Below are positions 1 to 7,835 of a stretch of DNA of 64,000 nucleotides, one piece after another. The DNA is taken from the NCBI GenBank assembly GCA_046710535.1, contig JBKEHH010000004.1, positions 199,509 to 263,508 on the forward strand. Reading direction: 5' to 3'. This DNA comes from CAWVSB01 sp046710535. Its GTDB lineage: Bacteria; Pseudomonadota; Gammaproteobacteria; Pseudomonadales; CAWVSB01. Position numbers and translations under genes: made by a program. The notes beneath the pieces were generated by a model that ran no database searches, was not told where the DNA came from, and saw only the letters and a program-made list of their open reading frames with translations. Positions within the stretch are counted from its first letter, which is position 1. Each line of letters opens with the position of its first letter.

Positions 1-115
1 CTAGCCCACGTAAAGTAATTCCTTCAACTCCACGTTGTGCAAAAGCTTCCAGAGCCAGGTCACATAACTTGTCTCGAAAGCAGCTTATTTCATCATCTGA
101 CAATATCTTTGGCAT
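1..115 (-). CDS. TetR-family regulator, N-terminal fragment (runs off window)
   Basis: Read on the minus strand from an ATG at 113-115, 38 codons are visible before the window ends. They include a segment reading LALEAFAQRGVEGITLRG, which matches the first helix and the start of the helix-turn-helix of TetR-family repressors. The rest lies outside the window. It is divergent from the GST gene at 196, and a palindrome lies between them, so autoregulation and control of the GST gene are likely. Family assignment rests on the short N-terminal pattern only. Confidence 0.6.
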   Translation of the reverse strand, partial: MPKILSDDEISCFRDKLCDLALEAFAQRGVEGITLRGL

Positions 116-117
116 AT

Positions 118-132
118 ATTGACACTGTCAAT
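118..132. promoter_or_regulatory. Palindrome in the TetR/GST divergent promoter
   Basis: ATTGACA-C-TGTCAAT is a perfect 7+1+7 palindrome just upstream of the tetR start. A related half site (TATGTCAATA) follows at about 145-154. The TTGACA of the left arm could also act as a -35 box. The position suits a TetR operator; binding is inferred. Confidence 0.5.
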
Positions 133-195
133 TATAAGACCCAATATGTCAATAGTTTCATAACACAATCAATTAAATTTTATAGGAGAACAACA

Positions 196-813
196 ATGGT
201 CACTCTTCACCACTTAAGAATAGGTAGATCCATTTTCACCGTCTGGTTACTGGAAGAGCTTGGCGCTGACTACAATTTGAAAGAATATCTTAGAAACCCA
301 GACACCATGCGTGCTCAAGATGATTTGAAAGTGATTCATCCCTTAGGGAAATCGCCAGTAATAGAGGACGATGGATTTGTATTATCCGAGTCTGGCGCTA
401 TTACTAGTTACTTGATAGAAAAGTTTGATACTGAGCACAAATTATCTCCGTCAAAAAGTAACTTACAGGAGTGGGCAACGTACACTCAGTGGCTGCACTA
501 TTCTGAAGCATCAGTTTTCGCGCCATTATTAATTAATATGTTGCTAATGCGCGACCCTAATCCGAGCCCGATACTTACTGGTTTTAGCAAAGCTGAGATT
601 AAAGTTCACCTAGATCATATTGCCGACAAACTTGGCGACAATGATTTCATTTTGGGTGACAAACTAAGCGGCGCAGACTTTGGAATTGGCTATGCAGTGT
701 CAATGGCTTTGATGACTGGCGAATTAGGCAGCCACCCTACTCTAAAAGCCTATGTTGAACGAATCACCTCACGCCCTGCTTTTATTGCCGCCAAAGAACG
801 AGCGGTAGAATAA
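196..813 (+). CDS. Glutathione S-transferase family protein
   Basis: The protein of 205 aa has the GST layout: an N-terminal thioredoxin fold with the cis-Pro and Ser motifs (LGKSPVIEDDG, then LSESGAITSYL, about residues 50-75) and a helical C-terminal domain ending in PAFIAAKE. The reading frame is open further upstream, but the ATG at 196 is chosen because TAGGAG lies 7 bases before it and family alignment starts there (MVTLHHLRIGRS). The substrate is unknown; GSTs of this type conjugate glutathione to electrophiles. It is divergent from a tetR gene, which probably controls it. Confidence 0.85.
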   Translation: MVTLHHLRIGRSIFTVWLLEELGADYNLKEYLRNPDTMRAQDDLKVIHPLGKSPVIEDDGFVLSESGAITSYLIEKFDTEHKLSPSKSNLQEWATYTQWLHYSEASVFAPLLINMLLMRDPNPSPILTGFSKAEIKVHLDHIADKLGDNDFILGDKLSGADFGIGYAVSMALMTGELGSHPTLKAYVERITSRPAFIAAKERAVE

Positions 814-821
814 AGACCACT

Positions 822-847
822 AAGTAGCTAGTTCATGCTGGCTACTT
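822..847. terminator. Weak hairpin between convergent genes
   Basis: AAGTAGC and GCTACTT form a 7-base stem with a 12-base loop just after the GST stop, overlapping the end of the converging MscS pseudogene, followed by TTCC. The U-tract is poor, so this is a tentative terminator. Confidence 0.25.
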
Positions 848-2034
848 TTCCTTCTTCTACGGTATCGGTTTTAAGCATGCGTAGATGCGGCGAGGCAATT
901 TCAATACCAGCCGTATTAAACTGGTCTAATATCCGTTGGTTCAGGTCAGAATATATCTGCCCCATTTTTTCAGGTTCACGAGTATAAGCGTTTAACTCAT
1001 ATTCTACGTAAAAATCGTTCAACGATTTTTGCAATACAAACGGCTTAAGAGACTCATCAACTCCGTCTACCCCTTTAACAGAATTAATTAATAACTCTTG
1101 TATTTTCTGCCACGGAATTTCGTAACCAAGAGTTAATGATATATTTAATATTAGGCCGCGTTTTTTAGCCTGATTACTTTAGTTAATAATATGATTATTT
1201 AGCACCATGGCATTAGGAATGGCGATGCCGACATTTTTAACGGTACGAATACGGGTAACAAACAAAGATTTTTCAACAACATCGCCTTCGGTATCGGCTA
1301 TTTTCACCCGATCTCCGATAGTAAATGCACGCATATATGTCAACACGATTCCCGAAATAATATTAGTGATAGCACCACTAGAACCGATAGACAGTAGCAC
1401 ACCTAAAAATATCGACAAACCTTGAAACGCTGGCGAATCTGATCCGGGTAAATACGGAAACGCTAAAATAATAAAAAATATAATGGCGAACAGGCGGACT
1501 ATTTTCTGCGTAGGGTCGGCCCATTCGGGATAAAAACCACTGATAAATATACGCTTAGATTCTATCCCACTAAAAAAGTGAGTTATTACTCTTAACACTC
1601 CTTTGGCAATAAAAAAGAATACCGCTAAAATGATTAAGTTTGGCAGATAATCAACTATTGACACTCCCACCGATGCCACCGCTGTATATACCGTCGTCAG
1701 TAAACTTTCAGCAATATTTTTTGTCCGGGGGAATAGCAAAAAAACATTTACTAAATAGCCATATACCAGCGGTATATAAAGAATAAATCATAAAAAAACA
1801 AATTATATTAGAAACGTATTTTTCAACATCTTGCTTTTCAATCAATACTTGGCTCTGAAATTTTATTGCACTGACACGCAATCCTAGTCGGTTCTCTATT
1901 CTGCTGAAGACAACAGGAATGAGAAACTTCAATAGCGCGACACAAGCTAGGAATATACCGGTAAGAATTGCTACCTCAACTAAGCGAGCAAACAAATGGT
2001 CACTACTACCCAAAGAGGCAATGAATTCTTCCAT
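828..2034 (-). pseudogene. MscS-type mechanosensitive channel, broken by frameshift and stop
   Basis: Three pieces join into one MscS-family protein of about 400 aa: an N-terminal segment (1708-2034), a central pore/beta-domain segment (1179-1739) and a C-terminal segment (828-1034). The first junction lies in a run of seven A (1738-1744 on the plus strand), where a one-base indel changes frame. The second is an in-frame TAA at 1179-1181 after VLNNHIIN, where the family normally has Tyr; translation past it continues in frame as SNQAKKRGLILNISLTLGY and on to the end. MscS channels relieve turgor at the inner membrane. Two independent lesions suggest a pseudogene; sequencing error at the homopolymer is the alternative for one of them. 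Confidence 0.85.
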
Positions 2035-2122
2035 CTACGTATTCCTGTTATTTTTGAAATAGGTTGCGATAATAGAGTATCGCTAAAGATAATTCATGCA
2101 ATTATTAACGTGTTTGGCACTT

Positions 2123-2614
2123 TTACCTTGAGGCGGCTCGCGCTTGAGCTTGCTCAAACAAGTCGTAATTACCGATAGTCCAATCAACCCTTAGATGAGA
2201 TGTCACTATCTTCCATTGTCCGTCAATCAGCCTATAGCCATTAATGTACTCACCCACTAGCGTTACCAACTCTTGTGGTGTGATGTCATTTACCGCAGGA
2301 TCTGAAAAGATAATATGATCGGCATTTATATAGACAATACAAACCGCACTATCCCCATCAACTGTAGTGCGGAAATTAGTCATTGCATGACGAGTAATAT
2401 CAAAGCCATTGATTGACGCTTGCAGTATGGCTACCCAATCATCACTGCTGCAGGGCCTATTAGTACCAACAGTGGCATCGCTGAGCTCACCATAATCCAG
2501 CGACACTTCATCGGCAAAACAGCTTCTTACCAACTGCCAATTTTTAGTATCGACGCCTATAGCATAATTATTATAGGAGTCGATTAGGGCATTTCTTATA
2601 GCGATATCAGTCAT
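2123..2614 (-). CDS. NTF2-like/SnoaL-fold protein
   Basis: 163 aa from the ATG at 2614, which has AGG 9 bases upstream; a GTG five codons earlier is possible. The sequence (about residues 1-130) matches the nuclear-transport-factor-2-like fold: an N-terminal helix with DSYNNYAIGVDTKNW, then the strand DEVSLDYG and a C-terminal IDGQWKIVTSHLRVDW. Such small alpha+beta cones are often isomerases, dehydratases or oxygenase accessory subunits in aromatic or steroid catabolism. The stop lies 8 bases before the start region of nothing else on this strand, and the SDR upstream (2639-3409) is only 24 bases away, so the two are probably co-transcribed. The reaction is not predictable. Confidence 0.75.
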   Translation of the reverse strand: MTDIAIRNALIDSYNNYAIGVDTKNWQLVRSCFADEVSLDYGELSDATVGTNRPCSSDDWVAILQASINGFDITRHAMTNFRTTVDGDSAVCIVYINADHIIFSDPAVNDITPQELVTLVGEYINGYRLIDGQWKIVTSHLRVDWTIGNYDLFEQAQARAASR

Positions 2615-2638
2615 GGATAAACCTATCACAAAATATTA

Positions 2639-3409
2639 TTAAAATTTCGGCACAATGCCTTCGGTAATCGTAGCTGTATTATCTACCACCATTTCACTGC
2701 CGTTTATTGACACTGATTCACTAGAGGCAAGAAACAAAACCATATTAGCAACATCTTGTGGCTGACCAACCCAAATCTTATCCATTTGCGCAGCGGCTTC
2801 TGGATCAACTTCGCGCACTACCTCTAACATCCCATCCAACATCGGCGTGCTCATATTACCGGGATGAATTGAGTTACAACGGAAGCCATAACCGTTCTGC
2901 GCACTTAAACAAGCAATTGATTTAGTCATACCGCGAATAGCGCTTTTCGATGCGGCATAAGCAAAAATATTTGGTCCACCCATAATACTGGCGGTTGAGC
3001 ACATATTAATAATTGAGCCATAGCCTTTGTCTTTCATCACTCGCACAGCGTGCTTGCAGCCAAAAAATGTGCCGTCGGTGCCGACTGCGTTAATTTTTCG
3101 CCACAGCGCTTCATCGGTGTGTTCTATGCTTGCCAGTTGCACAATGCCCGCGCTATTAAGCAAAATATCTAATTTACCGTAGGTGTTAACAACCTTATCA
3201 ATCAGGTTTTCCCAATTCGCCTCTTTAGTGACATCGAGATGCTCAAAATGCACACTATCAATCTTACTGGCCGCTTGCTCCCCTAGCGTTTGATTAACAT
3301 CGCCAATAATGACTGTGGCGCCTTCCTCTGCTAGCCGTTGCGCTGACGCCAAACCCAAGCCAGAGGCGCCGCCAGAAATTATCGCGACTTTACCGTCTAC
3401 CCTTCCCAT
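2639..3409 (-). CDS. SDR-family oxidoreductase (hydroxysteroid/cyclic alcohol dehydrogenase-like)
   Basis: 256 aa classical SDR. The cofactor motif is GGASGLG (about residues 13-19), with DVN after the second strand favouring NAD. NSAG follows near 86, and the catalytic Ser and YAASK lie near 140-157. The family oxidises secondary alcohols or reduces ketones. It is about half identical in feel to the SDR at 5700-6464 (both begin MGRVD-KVAII), and each sits beside a PPOX-fold gene. It is divergent from the PPOX gene at 3541; the shared intergenic region holds a copy of the 22-base repeat and a TATAAT on the minus strand (3484-3489). Confidence 0.9.
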   Translation of the reverse strand: MGRVDGKVAIISGGASGLGLASAQRLAEEGATVIIGDVNQTLGEQAASKIDSVHFEHLDVTKEANWENLIDKVVNTYGKLDILLNSAGIVQLASIEHTDEALWRKINAVGTDGTFFGCKHAVRVMKDKGYGSIINMCSTASIMGGPNIFAYAASKSAIRGMTKSIACLSAQNGYGFRCNSIHPGNMSTPMLDGMLEVVREVDPEAAAQMDKIWVGQPQDVANMVLFLASSESVSINGSEMVVDNTATITEGIVPKF

Positions 3410-3490
3410 GTCTTTACCCTTGGTTGTATTTTATTTTTATTTGACCGCTCAATAGCGGTTGCAAAAGGTTAGTCTAATGGTACATTATAA

Positions 3491-3512
3491 AAACAATCAG
3501 TACATACTGTTT
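3491..3512 (+). promoter_or_regulatory. 22-base operator-like palindrome, copy 1
   Basis: AAACAATCA-GTAC-ATACTGTTT lies between the divergent SDR (3409) and PPOX (3541) genes. It matches five other intergenic copies in this window (at about 21.67, 24.31, 30.26, 43.14 and 55.03 kb). A TATAAT for the SDR gene (minus strand, 3484-3489) abuts it. TetR-type operator is the likely reading. Confidence 0.7.
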
Positions 3513-3540
3513 TAATAAAACACAGCAGAGAATAATAATT

Positions 3541-4047
3541 ATGAGTGATAACAACGTAGAAAACTATGACGATGTGACTATGTACGGCCTAACCTCAGAA
3601 CGCGAGGAAGACCTGCTGTTAAAGCAAAACGAGTTCACCTTTATATGGACTAACAAAGCCGGTCACGGCATGGGCGTAACCATGAGCTATGTTTGGCGCA
3701 ATGGCCGCATTTGGTGTACTGCTACTGAACAGCGTGCCCGAATGAAAGCATTAACTCGCGACAATCGTTGTAGCGTTGTTATCTCTAGTGCTGGCACCGA
3801 TATTGACGTCAGCCAATCAATCACTTTTAAAGGCCATGCGGTAATGCACAAAGACCAAGCCACTAAAGATTGGTTTTACCCCGACTTTGCCCGCCATGCC
3901 AACAGCCCGGCACCAACACCTGAAGAGTTTGTTGCGTTCTTAGACACGCCCTTGCGCGTAATAATTGAGGTTGTGCCAGAGAAAGCAATTAAGTTTGACG
4001 GCGCCATTATGCGCGACATGACTACTGCGGCACTTGAAGGTAAATAA
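3541..4047 (+). CDS. Pyridoxamine 5'-phosphate oxidase-fold (split barrel) protein
   Basis: 168 aa with the FMN-binding split-barrel pattern: GHGMGVTMSYV, then RIWCTATEQRARMKALTRD, then SVVISSAGTD and a C-terminal PLRVIIEVVPEKAIKFDG. These small flavin or F420-type proteins reduce or oxidise a range of substrates; true PNPOx activity is unlikely without the full PLP site. A clear paralogue lies at 6491-7009, and both have an SDR neighbour. The start is preceded by a purine-rich AGAGAA. The upstream operator copy suggests shared control with the catabolic operons. Confidence 0.8.
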   Translation: MSDNNVENYDDVTMYGLTSEREEDLLLKQNEFTFIWTNKAGHGMGVTMSYVWRNGRIWCTATEQRARMKALTRDNRCSVVISSAGTDIDVSQSITFKGHAVMHKDQATKDWFYPDFARHANSPAPTPEEFVAFLDTPLRVIIEVVPEKAIKFDGAIMRDMTTAALEGK

Positions 4048-4083
4048 AACTAGTAGGCGGCTCGCGCAGCGCGCTGCCTAGTT
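4048..4083. terminator. Hairpin between convergent genes
   Basis: AACTAG ... CTAGTT flank a GC-rich core (GGCGGC / GCGCTGCC) directly after the PPOX stop and before the converging permease gene. There is no strong U-tract; it may serve both strands. Confidence 0.4.
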
Positions 4084-4108
4084 AATACCAAGCTAGCAAA
4101 CCTCACTC

Positions 4109-5218
4109 TCACACTATTCCATTTAGTATCAAGGCAATAACTACCACTTGCGGCACCGTCACTAATGGCAAAAATAAGGCTATTTTCCACGATTTGGTGG
4201 TGTCTTTTAACACCATCACCTCAGTGTAATCGGTAGAGACACCAGTCATCATAAAAGCAAAACTATTCCCCGGTGCCGCTGCTCTAGTTAGTAAATCTGC
4301 AGCTATTGGGGTCGAGCCCTCTGAACAGACTTCAATAATTGTTGCCATCAACAGTGTCGCAAGCAGCCCTAACATGGTTGGGCCAAACCAAATCTGAAAA
4401 TCCTCTAAGCTTAAAAATGCGCGCAATAGTGTTGCTAATACCACCCCAACCAACAACCAGCGCAACACCATCCGCGAGCCTTTAATACCATCCCAAGCAA
4501 TATCAACAAACAATCTCGACTGCCAATTAACACCACCCCACTGCTGTTTAACTGCAGGCCAAAATTGATAATCTTCTGGCAAGTCTTGCTGATTGGGGTT
4601 GGCTGGCAATACGCCAGCATCTACTAAGCGGTCGAAGATATAACCACTAATTAAAGCAATAACCGCAGACAATAAAATGAACGCTAGCGTCCATTGAAAA
4701 CCAATCAGGCTTACCATAATTATGGTTAACGACAGCGAATTCCAAGGGCTAGCAATAAGAAACGCCATTACCTGTCCTAGGCTGGCCCCGCGCTGATAAA
4801 GCTGCATACCTACCATCAATATGCCATGGCTGCATAAATCTAGCATGACACCGGCCAGCGTTGCACGGCCTAAGCCTTGTATACTGCCGCCTTCCCCTAA
4901 TACCGACACCACCATTGCCTGCGGTATACGAGTCAATAAGCCAACAAACAAAGCACCAATCAGCACGCCCCACCACATCGTGTTCATTAGCTCAAAAACG
5001 CCGTGGCTTAAGGTCTGCAACCAAGCAGGCAGCGGCAGATCGGTCAAATGTAAAGTATAGGCAATCGTTATAATAGTAAGGCTGCCCCACAACAGCCAGT
5101 CAAAAGAGGCTTTAACTTGTGGGGTGTTAGTTGCGCAACAACTGCTTGCCGTTAAGTCTTTCTCCACAGGTTTAGGGGCGCAACAGTTTTCTACTTTGCT
5201 GTCAGCGCTACTCATCAT
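4109..5218 (-). CDS. Permease, probable Cu/Zn efflux transporter (SO_0444-like, DUF318)
   Basis: 369 aa integral membrane protein. Before the first membrane segment there are two Cys pairs (ENCCAPK and ASSCCATN, within residues 10-30), which suit soft-metal binding. About eight hydrophobic segments follow, with GVMLDLCSHGILMVGMQLYQ and EVCSEGSTPIAADLLTRA resembling the repeat halves of the DUF318/ArsP permease family. The start codon overlaps the end of the CueR gene by 11 bases, so the two form one transcript under the MerR-type promoter upstream. Copper export across the inner membrane is the best guess; arsenical transport is an alternative. Confidence 0.75.
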   Translation of the reverse strand: MMSSADSKVENCCAPKPVEKDLTASSCCATNTPQVKASFDWLLWGSLTIITIAYTLHLTDLPLPAWLQTLSHGVFELMNTMWWGVLIGALFVGLLTRIPQAMVVSVLGEGGSIQGLGRATLAGVMLDLCSHGILMVGMQLYQRGASLGQVMAFLIASPWNSLSLTIIMVSLIGFQWTLAFILLSAVIALISGYIFDRLVDAGVLPANPNQQDLPEDYQFWPAVKQQWGGVNWQSRLFVDIAWDGIKGSRMVLRWLLVGVVLATLLRAFLSLEDFQIWFGPTMLGLLATLLMATIIEVCSEGSTPIAADLLTRAAAPGNSFAFMMTGVSTDYTEVMVLKDTTKSWKIALFLPLVTVPQVVVIALILNGIV

Positions 5219-5615
5219 CCACCTCCGCCTTATCGGCTAAATGACTAAGAATGGTGCATTGAGAAGACTCATCGCCGGGGCATGTTTTAGCCAGCGCCAC
5301 CAAGGTATTACGCATAGATTGCATTTGTTTGAGCTGCTCATCTAGCTGGGCTACTTTGCCTTCAACTAAGGCTTTCACTTCTTTGCTATGGCGTTGCGGC
5401 TGTAGGTATAGCGATAATAATTGCCGGGTTTCCCCTACGCTAAAACCGGTGGCGCGAGCGCACTGGATAAAATGTAGCACCTCGACATCAAAGTCACTGT
5501 ATTCACGATAACCGTTGGCGGCGCGACTAGGCTCAGTAATTAAGCCAACGCTTTCATAATAACGAATGGTTTTAGCGGGTAAGCCACTTGCAGTTGCTGC
5601 TTGGCCAATATTCAT
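5208..5615 (-). CDS. cueR: Cu(I)-responsive MerR-family regulator
   Basis: 135 aa with an N-terminal MerR winged helix (IGQAATASGLPAKTIRYYE), a dimerisation helix (residues 78-108), and a C-terminal metal loop with Cys112 and Cys120 in CPGDESSQC. These match the two copper ligands and numbering of CueR. The protein activates transcription by untwisting a promoter with an over-long spacer, and such a promoter is present just upstream (5650-5680). It is translationally linked to the permease, so it controls its own operon. Confidence 0.9.
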   Translation of the reverse strand: MNIGQAATASGLPAKTIRYYESVGLITEPSRAANGYREYSDFDVEVLHFIQCARATGFSVGETRQLLSLYLQPQRHSKEVKALVEGKVAQLDEQLKQMQSMRNTLVALAKTCPGDESSQCTILSHLADKAEVDDE

Positions 5616-5649
5616 ACCAATCTCTCATTGCTTATTCAACATAAGAGAC

Positions 5650-5680
5650 ACTATAAACCTTCCAGTAACAAGAAGGTCAA
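5650..5680 (-). promoter_or_regulatory. MerR/CueR-type promoter with 19-base spacer
   Basis: On the minus strand, TTGACC (5675-5680) and TATAGT (5650-5655) are separated by exactly 19 bases, the hallmark of MerR-activated promoters. The spacer contains the inverted repeat ACCTTC-N9-GAAGGT (5657-5677). The start of cueR is 35 bases downstream. Confidence 0.85.
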
Positions 5681-5699
5681 GCGGATAAAAACAATATAG

Positions 5700-6464
5700 T
5701 TAACTGGCCATAAAGCCATTATCAATAGTCAGCAAACTACCATTCACAAAAGACGACTCGTCTGAGGCAAAATAAACCACTGCGCTGGCAACATCCTCTG
5801 GTTTACCAATTCCTTCCGACAGTTCGGCTGTTTGCATCAACATCTCTGCAGCCATAGGCGATTTTTGAGCCAGTGTCATTAATGATTCAAGCATTGGCGT
5901 GTCCATGCCACCGGGGTGAATAGAATTACAACGGACACCGTTATTGCGTTGCTTACAATGGGTTGCAACAGTTTGAGTAAGCGAGCGCACAGCTCCTTTG
6001 GTAGCACTATATGCTGCAAATGCCGGAGTGCCAGAAAATGCCGCAACTGAGCTCATATTAATAATTGAACCGCCGCCAGTTTGCGCCATTGCAGGTATCG
6101 CATGCTTGCAACCTAAAAATGGCCCCTCAACGTTCACCGATTGAATTCTACGTAAGTCTTCTAGACTAGTGTCTTCAATAGTGCCCATCAACACAATACC
6201 GGCATTATTGACCAATACATCAAGACGCCCGAACTGGTCGACGGTTGCCGCTATAGCTGTCTGCCATGCAGCTTCACTAGTGACATCTAGCTCAACAAAC
6301 AAGGCTCTATCACCAAGTTCTGCAACTAGCGCTTGGCCTCCCTTTAGGTTGACGTCGGCAACAACCACTGTCGCACCCTCCTGATGTAGGGCTCTAGCAG
6401 AAGCCTCACCTAAGCCTTGAGCAGCGCCAGTAATTATTGCCACTTTCGAATCAACTCTGCCCAT
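5700..6464 (-). CDS. SDR-family oxidoreductase
   Basis: 254 aa classical SDR: TGAAQGLG cofactor loop (12-19), NNAG near 85, Ser in MSSVAA near 138, and catalytic YSATK near 151. The family interconverts alcohols and ketones with NAD(P). It is a paralogue of the SDR at 2639-3409 and is followed on the same strand by a PPOX paralogue upstream (6491-7009), 26 bases away. It is the last gene of the long minus-strand run beginning at 21593, and lies tail-on to the CueR promoter region. Confidence 0.9.
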   Translation of the reverse strand: MGRVDSKVAIITGAAQGLGEASARALHQEGATVVVADVNLKGGQALVAELGDRALFVELDVTSEAAWQTAIAATVDQFGRLDVLVNNAGIVLMGTIEDTSLEDLRRIQSVNVEGPFLGCKHAIPAMAQTGGGSIINMSSVAAFSGTPAFAAYSATKGAVRSLTQTVATHCKQRNNGVRCNSIHPGGMDTPMLESLMTLAQKSPMAAEMLMQTAELSEGIGKPEDVASAVVYFASDESSFVNGSLLTIDNGFMAS

Positions 6465-6490
6465 TTAAGGTCTCCGTTTAGTTTTAGCTA

Positions 6491-7009
6491 TTACTTCTCT
6501 TGGCCGGGTACGTCGCCATCATAAGAGGTTTTTGACAAGCTATCACCATCAAACTTAATTGCGCTGTCTGGAATAAATTGAATAATGACCCGCAGAGGTG
6601 TATCCAAATGCTCAATGGCCGCTTCTAATGTAGGCGCAGGATAGGGTGAAATAATTGCGCCCATTGCTGGGTAAAACCAATCTTTAGTGGCTTGATCTTC
6701 GTGTATAATGACCGAGCCTTTATAACTTAGCTGCTTGCCAGGCCCCATATCAGTACCCATGCTAGAAATAATAACCGAGGCCCGCGGGTCACGCTGTAAT
6801 GCTTTAACACGCGGACGCTGCTTGGTAGCGGTCAGCCAAATATGACCATCCTTTGCCACATAATTCATAATCACACCAAGTGCATGGCCGGCTTTATTGG
6901 CCCAAACAAAGTTGCATTCAATTTGTTTGTCTAGTAATTCCTGTTCGCGATCTTCAGTAAGTCGATACAGAGTGACATCTTCATAGCCTTGCATTTTTTC
7001 GTCTGACAT
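6491..7009 (-). CDS. Pyridoxamine 5'-phosphate oxidase-fold protein (paralogue)
   Basis: 172 aa split-barrel protein with the same signatures as the 3541-4047 gene: NKAGHALGVIMNYV, HIWLTATKQRPRVKAL, DQATKDWFYP and HLDTPLRVIIQF. The DQATKDWFYP segment is identical in both. Probable flavin-binding oxidoreductase of unknown substrate. It lies within the long catabolic run, 26 bases from the next SDR and 39 bases from the previous one. Confidence 0.8.
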   Translation of the reverse strand: MSDEKMQGYEDVTLYRLTEDREQELLDKQIECNFVWANKAGHALGVIMNYVAKDGHIWLTATKQRPRVKALQRDPRASVIISSMGTDMGPGKQLSYKGSVIIHEDQATKDWFYPAMGAIISPYPAPTLEAAIEHLDTPLRVIIQFIPDSAIKFDGDSLSKTSYDGDVPGQEK

Positions 7010-7048
7010 ATTCTTATCCTTATTTTTGTTCAGTTTTAATTAATTCTA

Positions 7049-7804
7049 TTAAAAGGTTGGCAGTAATCCCATTTGCTGACCACCCGACACATCCAAAATC
7101 TGGCCATTGATATAACTTGATTTAACATCATCAGCTAAAAATGCCGCTGCCTCTGCTATATCGTCTAAGGTACCCATTCGGCCCGCTGGAGTTGCTTTAA
7201 GATGAGCGGCGATGATCGGTTCCATCCCAAAGAAAACTTCTGTCATATCCGTTTCAATAAGGCCTGCCGCAATAGAATTAAACCGAATTTGTTTCTCAGC
7301 ATATTCAACAACAGCCACTTTTATGGCGTAATCAATACCCGCGCGCGCTCCGGCATAAGCCGCCGTGGTAGGACCTGGTAGACGCGTGGTTAACGATGAA
7401 ATAGTAATTACCGAGCCACCATTAACCATCGCTTTGGCGGCATGTTTAAAGAACAATAGCGCTCCAATAAAGCTTACTTCTAAGGTAGGTCTTATATCTT
7501 CTGCGGTAATATCGGCAATGAATACCGACGAATGAATTCCAGAAGAAAACACCGCAATATCAACACCACCATATTGTTCAGTTGCGGCGTTAAACAAGGC
7601 TTCAATTTGCGCCTCTTCGGTTACATCGCAGGCAACAGCCAAACCATTAATTTCAGTTGCCAGTGCTTCTAATGGTTCTTTACGCCTTGCAGAGACAACA
7701 ACGTTGGCCCCCTCGCTGGCTAGTTTTCGTGCAATAGCTGCACCAAAGTTACTTGCGCCCGAAGCGCCCATCACTATTGCTGTTTTTCCTTGTAACGCTG
7801 ACAT
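7049..7804 (-). CDS. SDR-family protein with non-canonical active site (YxxxR)
   Basis: 251 aa SDR fold ending in the usual NGQILDVSGG. The cofactor loop is extended (GASGASNFG, 13-21) and the NNAG motif is replaced by FSSG near 86-89. Ser136/137 and Tyr150 are present, but the catalytic Lys is Arg154 (YAGAR); the DNA codon there is CGC. Enoyl-ACP reductase-like SDRs also depart from YxxxK, so an enoyl-type reductase or a non-catalytic role are both possible. It sits in the long catabolic run between the PPOX gene and the broken carotenoid oxygenase. Confidence 0.85.
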   Translation of the reverse strand: MSALQGKTAIVMGASGASNFGAAIARKLASEGANVVVSARRKEPLEALATEINGLAVACDVTEEAQIEALFNAATEQYGGVDIAVFSSGIHSSVFIADITAEDIRPTLEVSFIGALLFFKHAAKAMVNGGSVITISSLTTRLPGPTTAAYAGARAGIDYAIKVAVVEYAEKQIRFNSIAAGLIETDMTEVFFGMEPIIAAHLKATPAGRMGTLDDIAEAAAFLADDVKSSYINGQILDVSGGQQMGLLPTF

Positions 7805-7835
7805 AATTAATTCCTAGTTGCCGGTTTGTCGTTAG

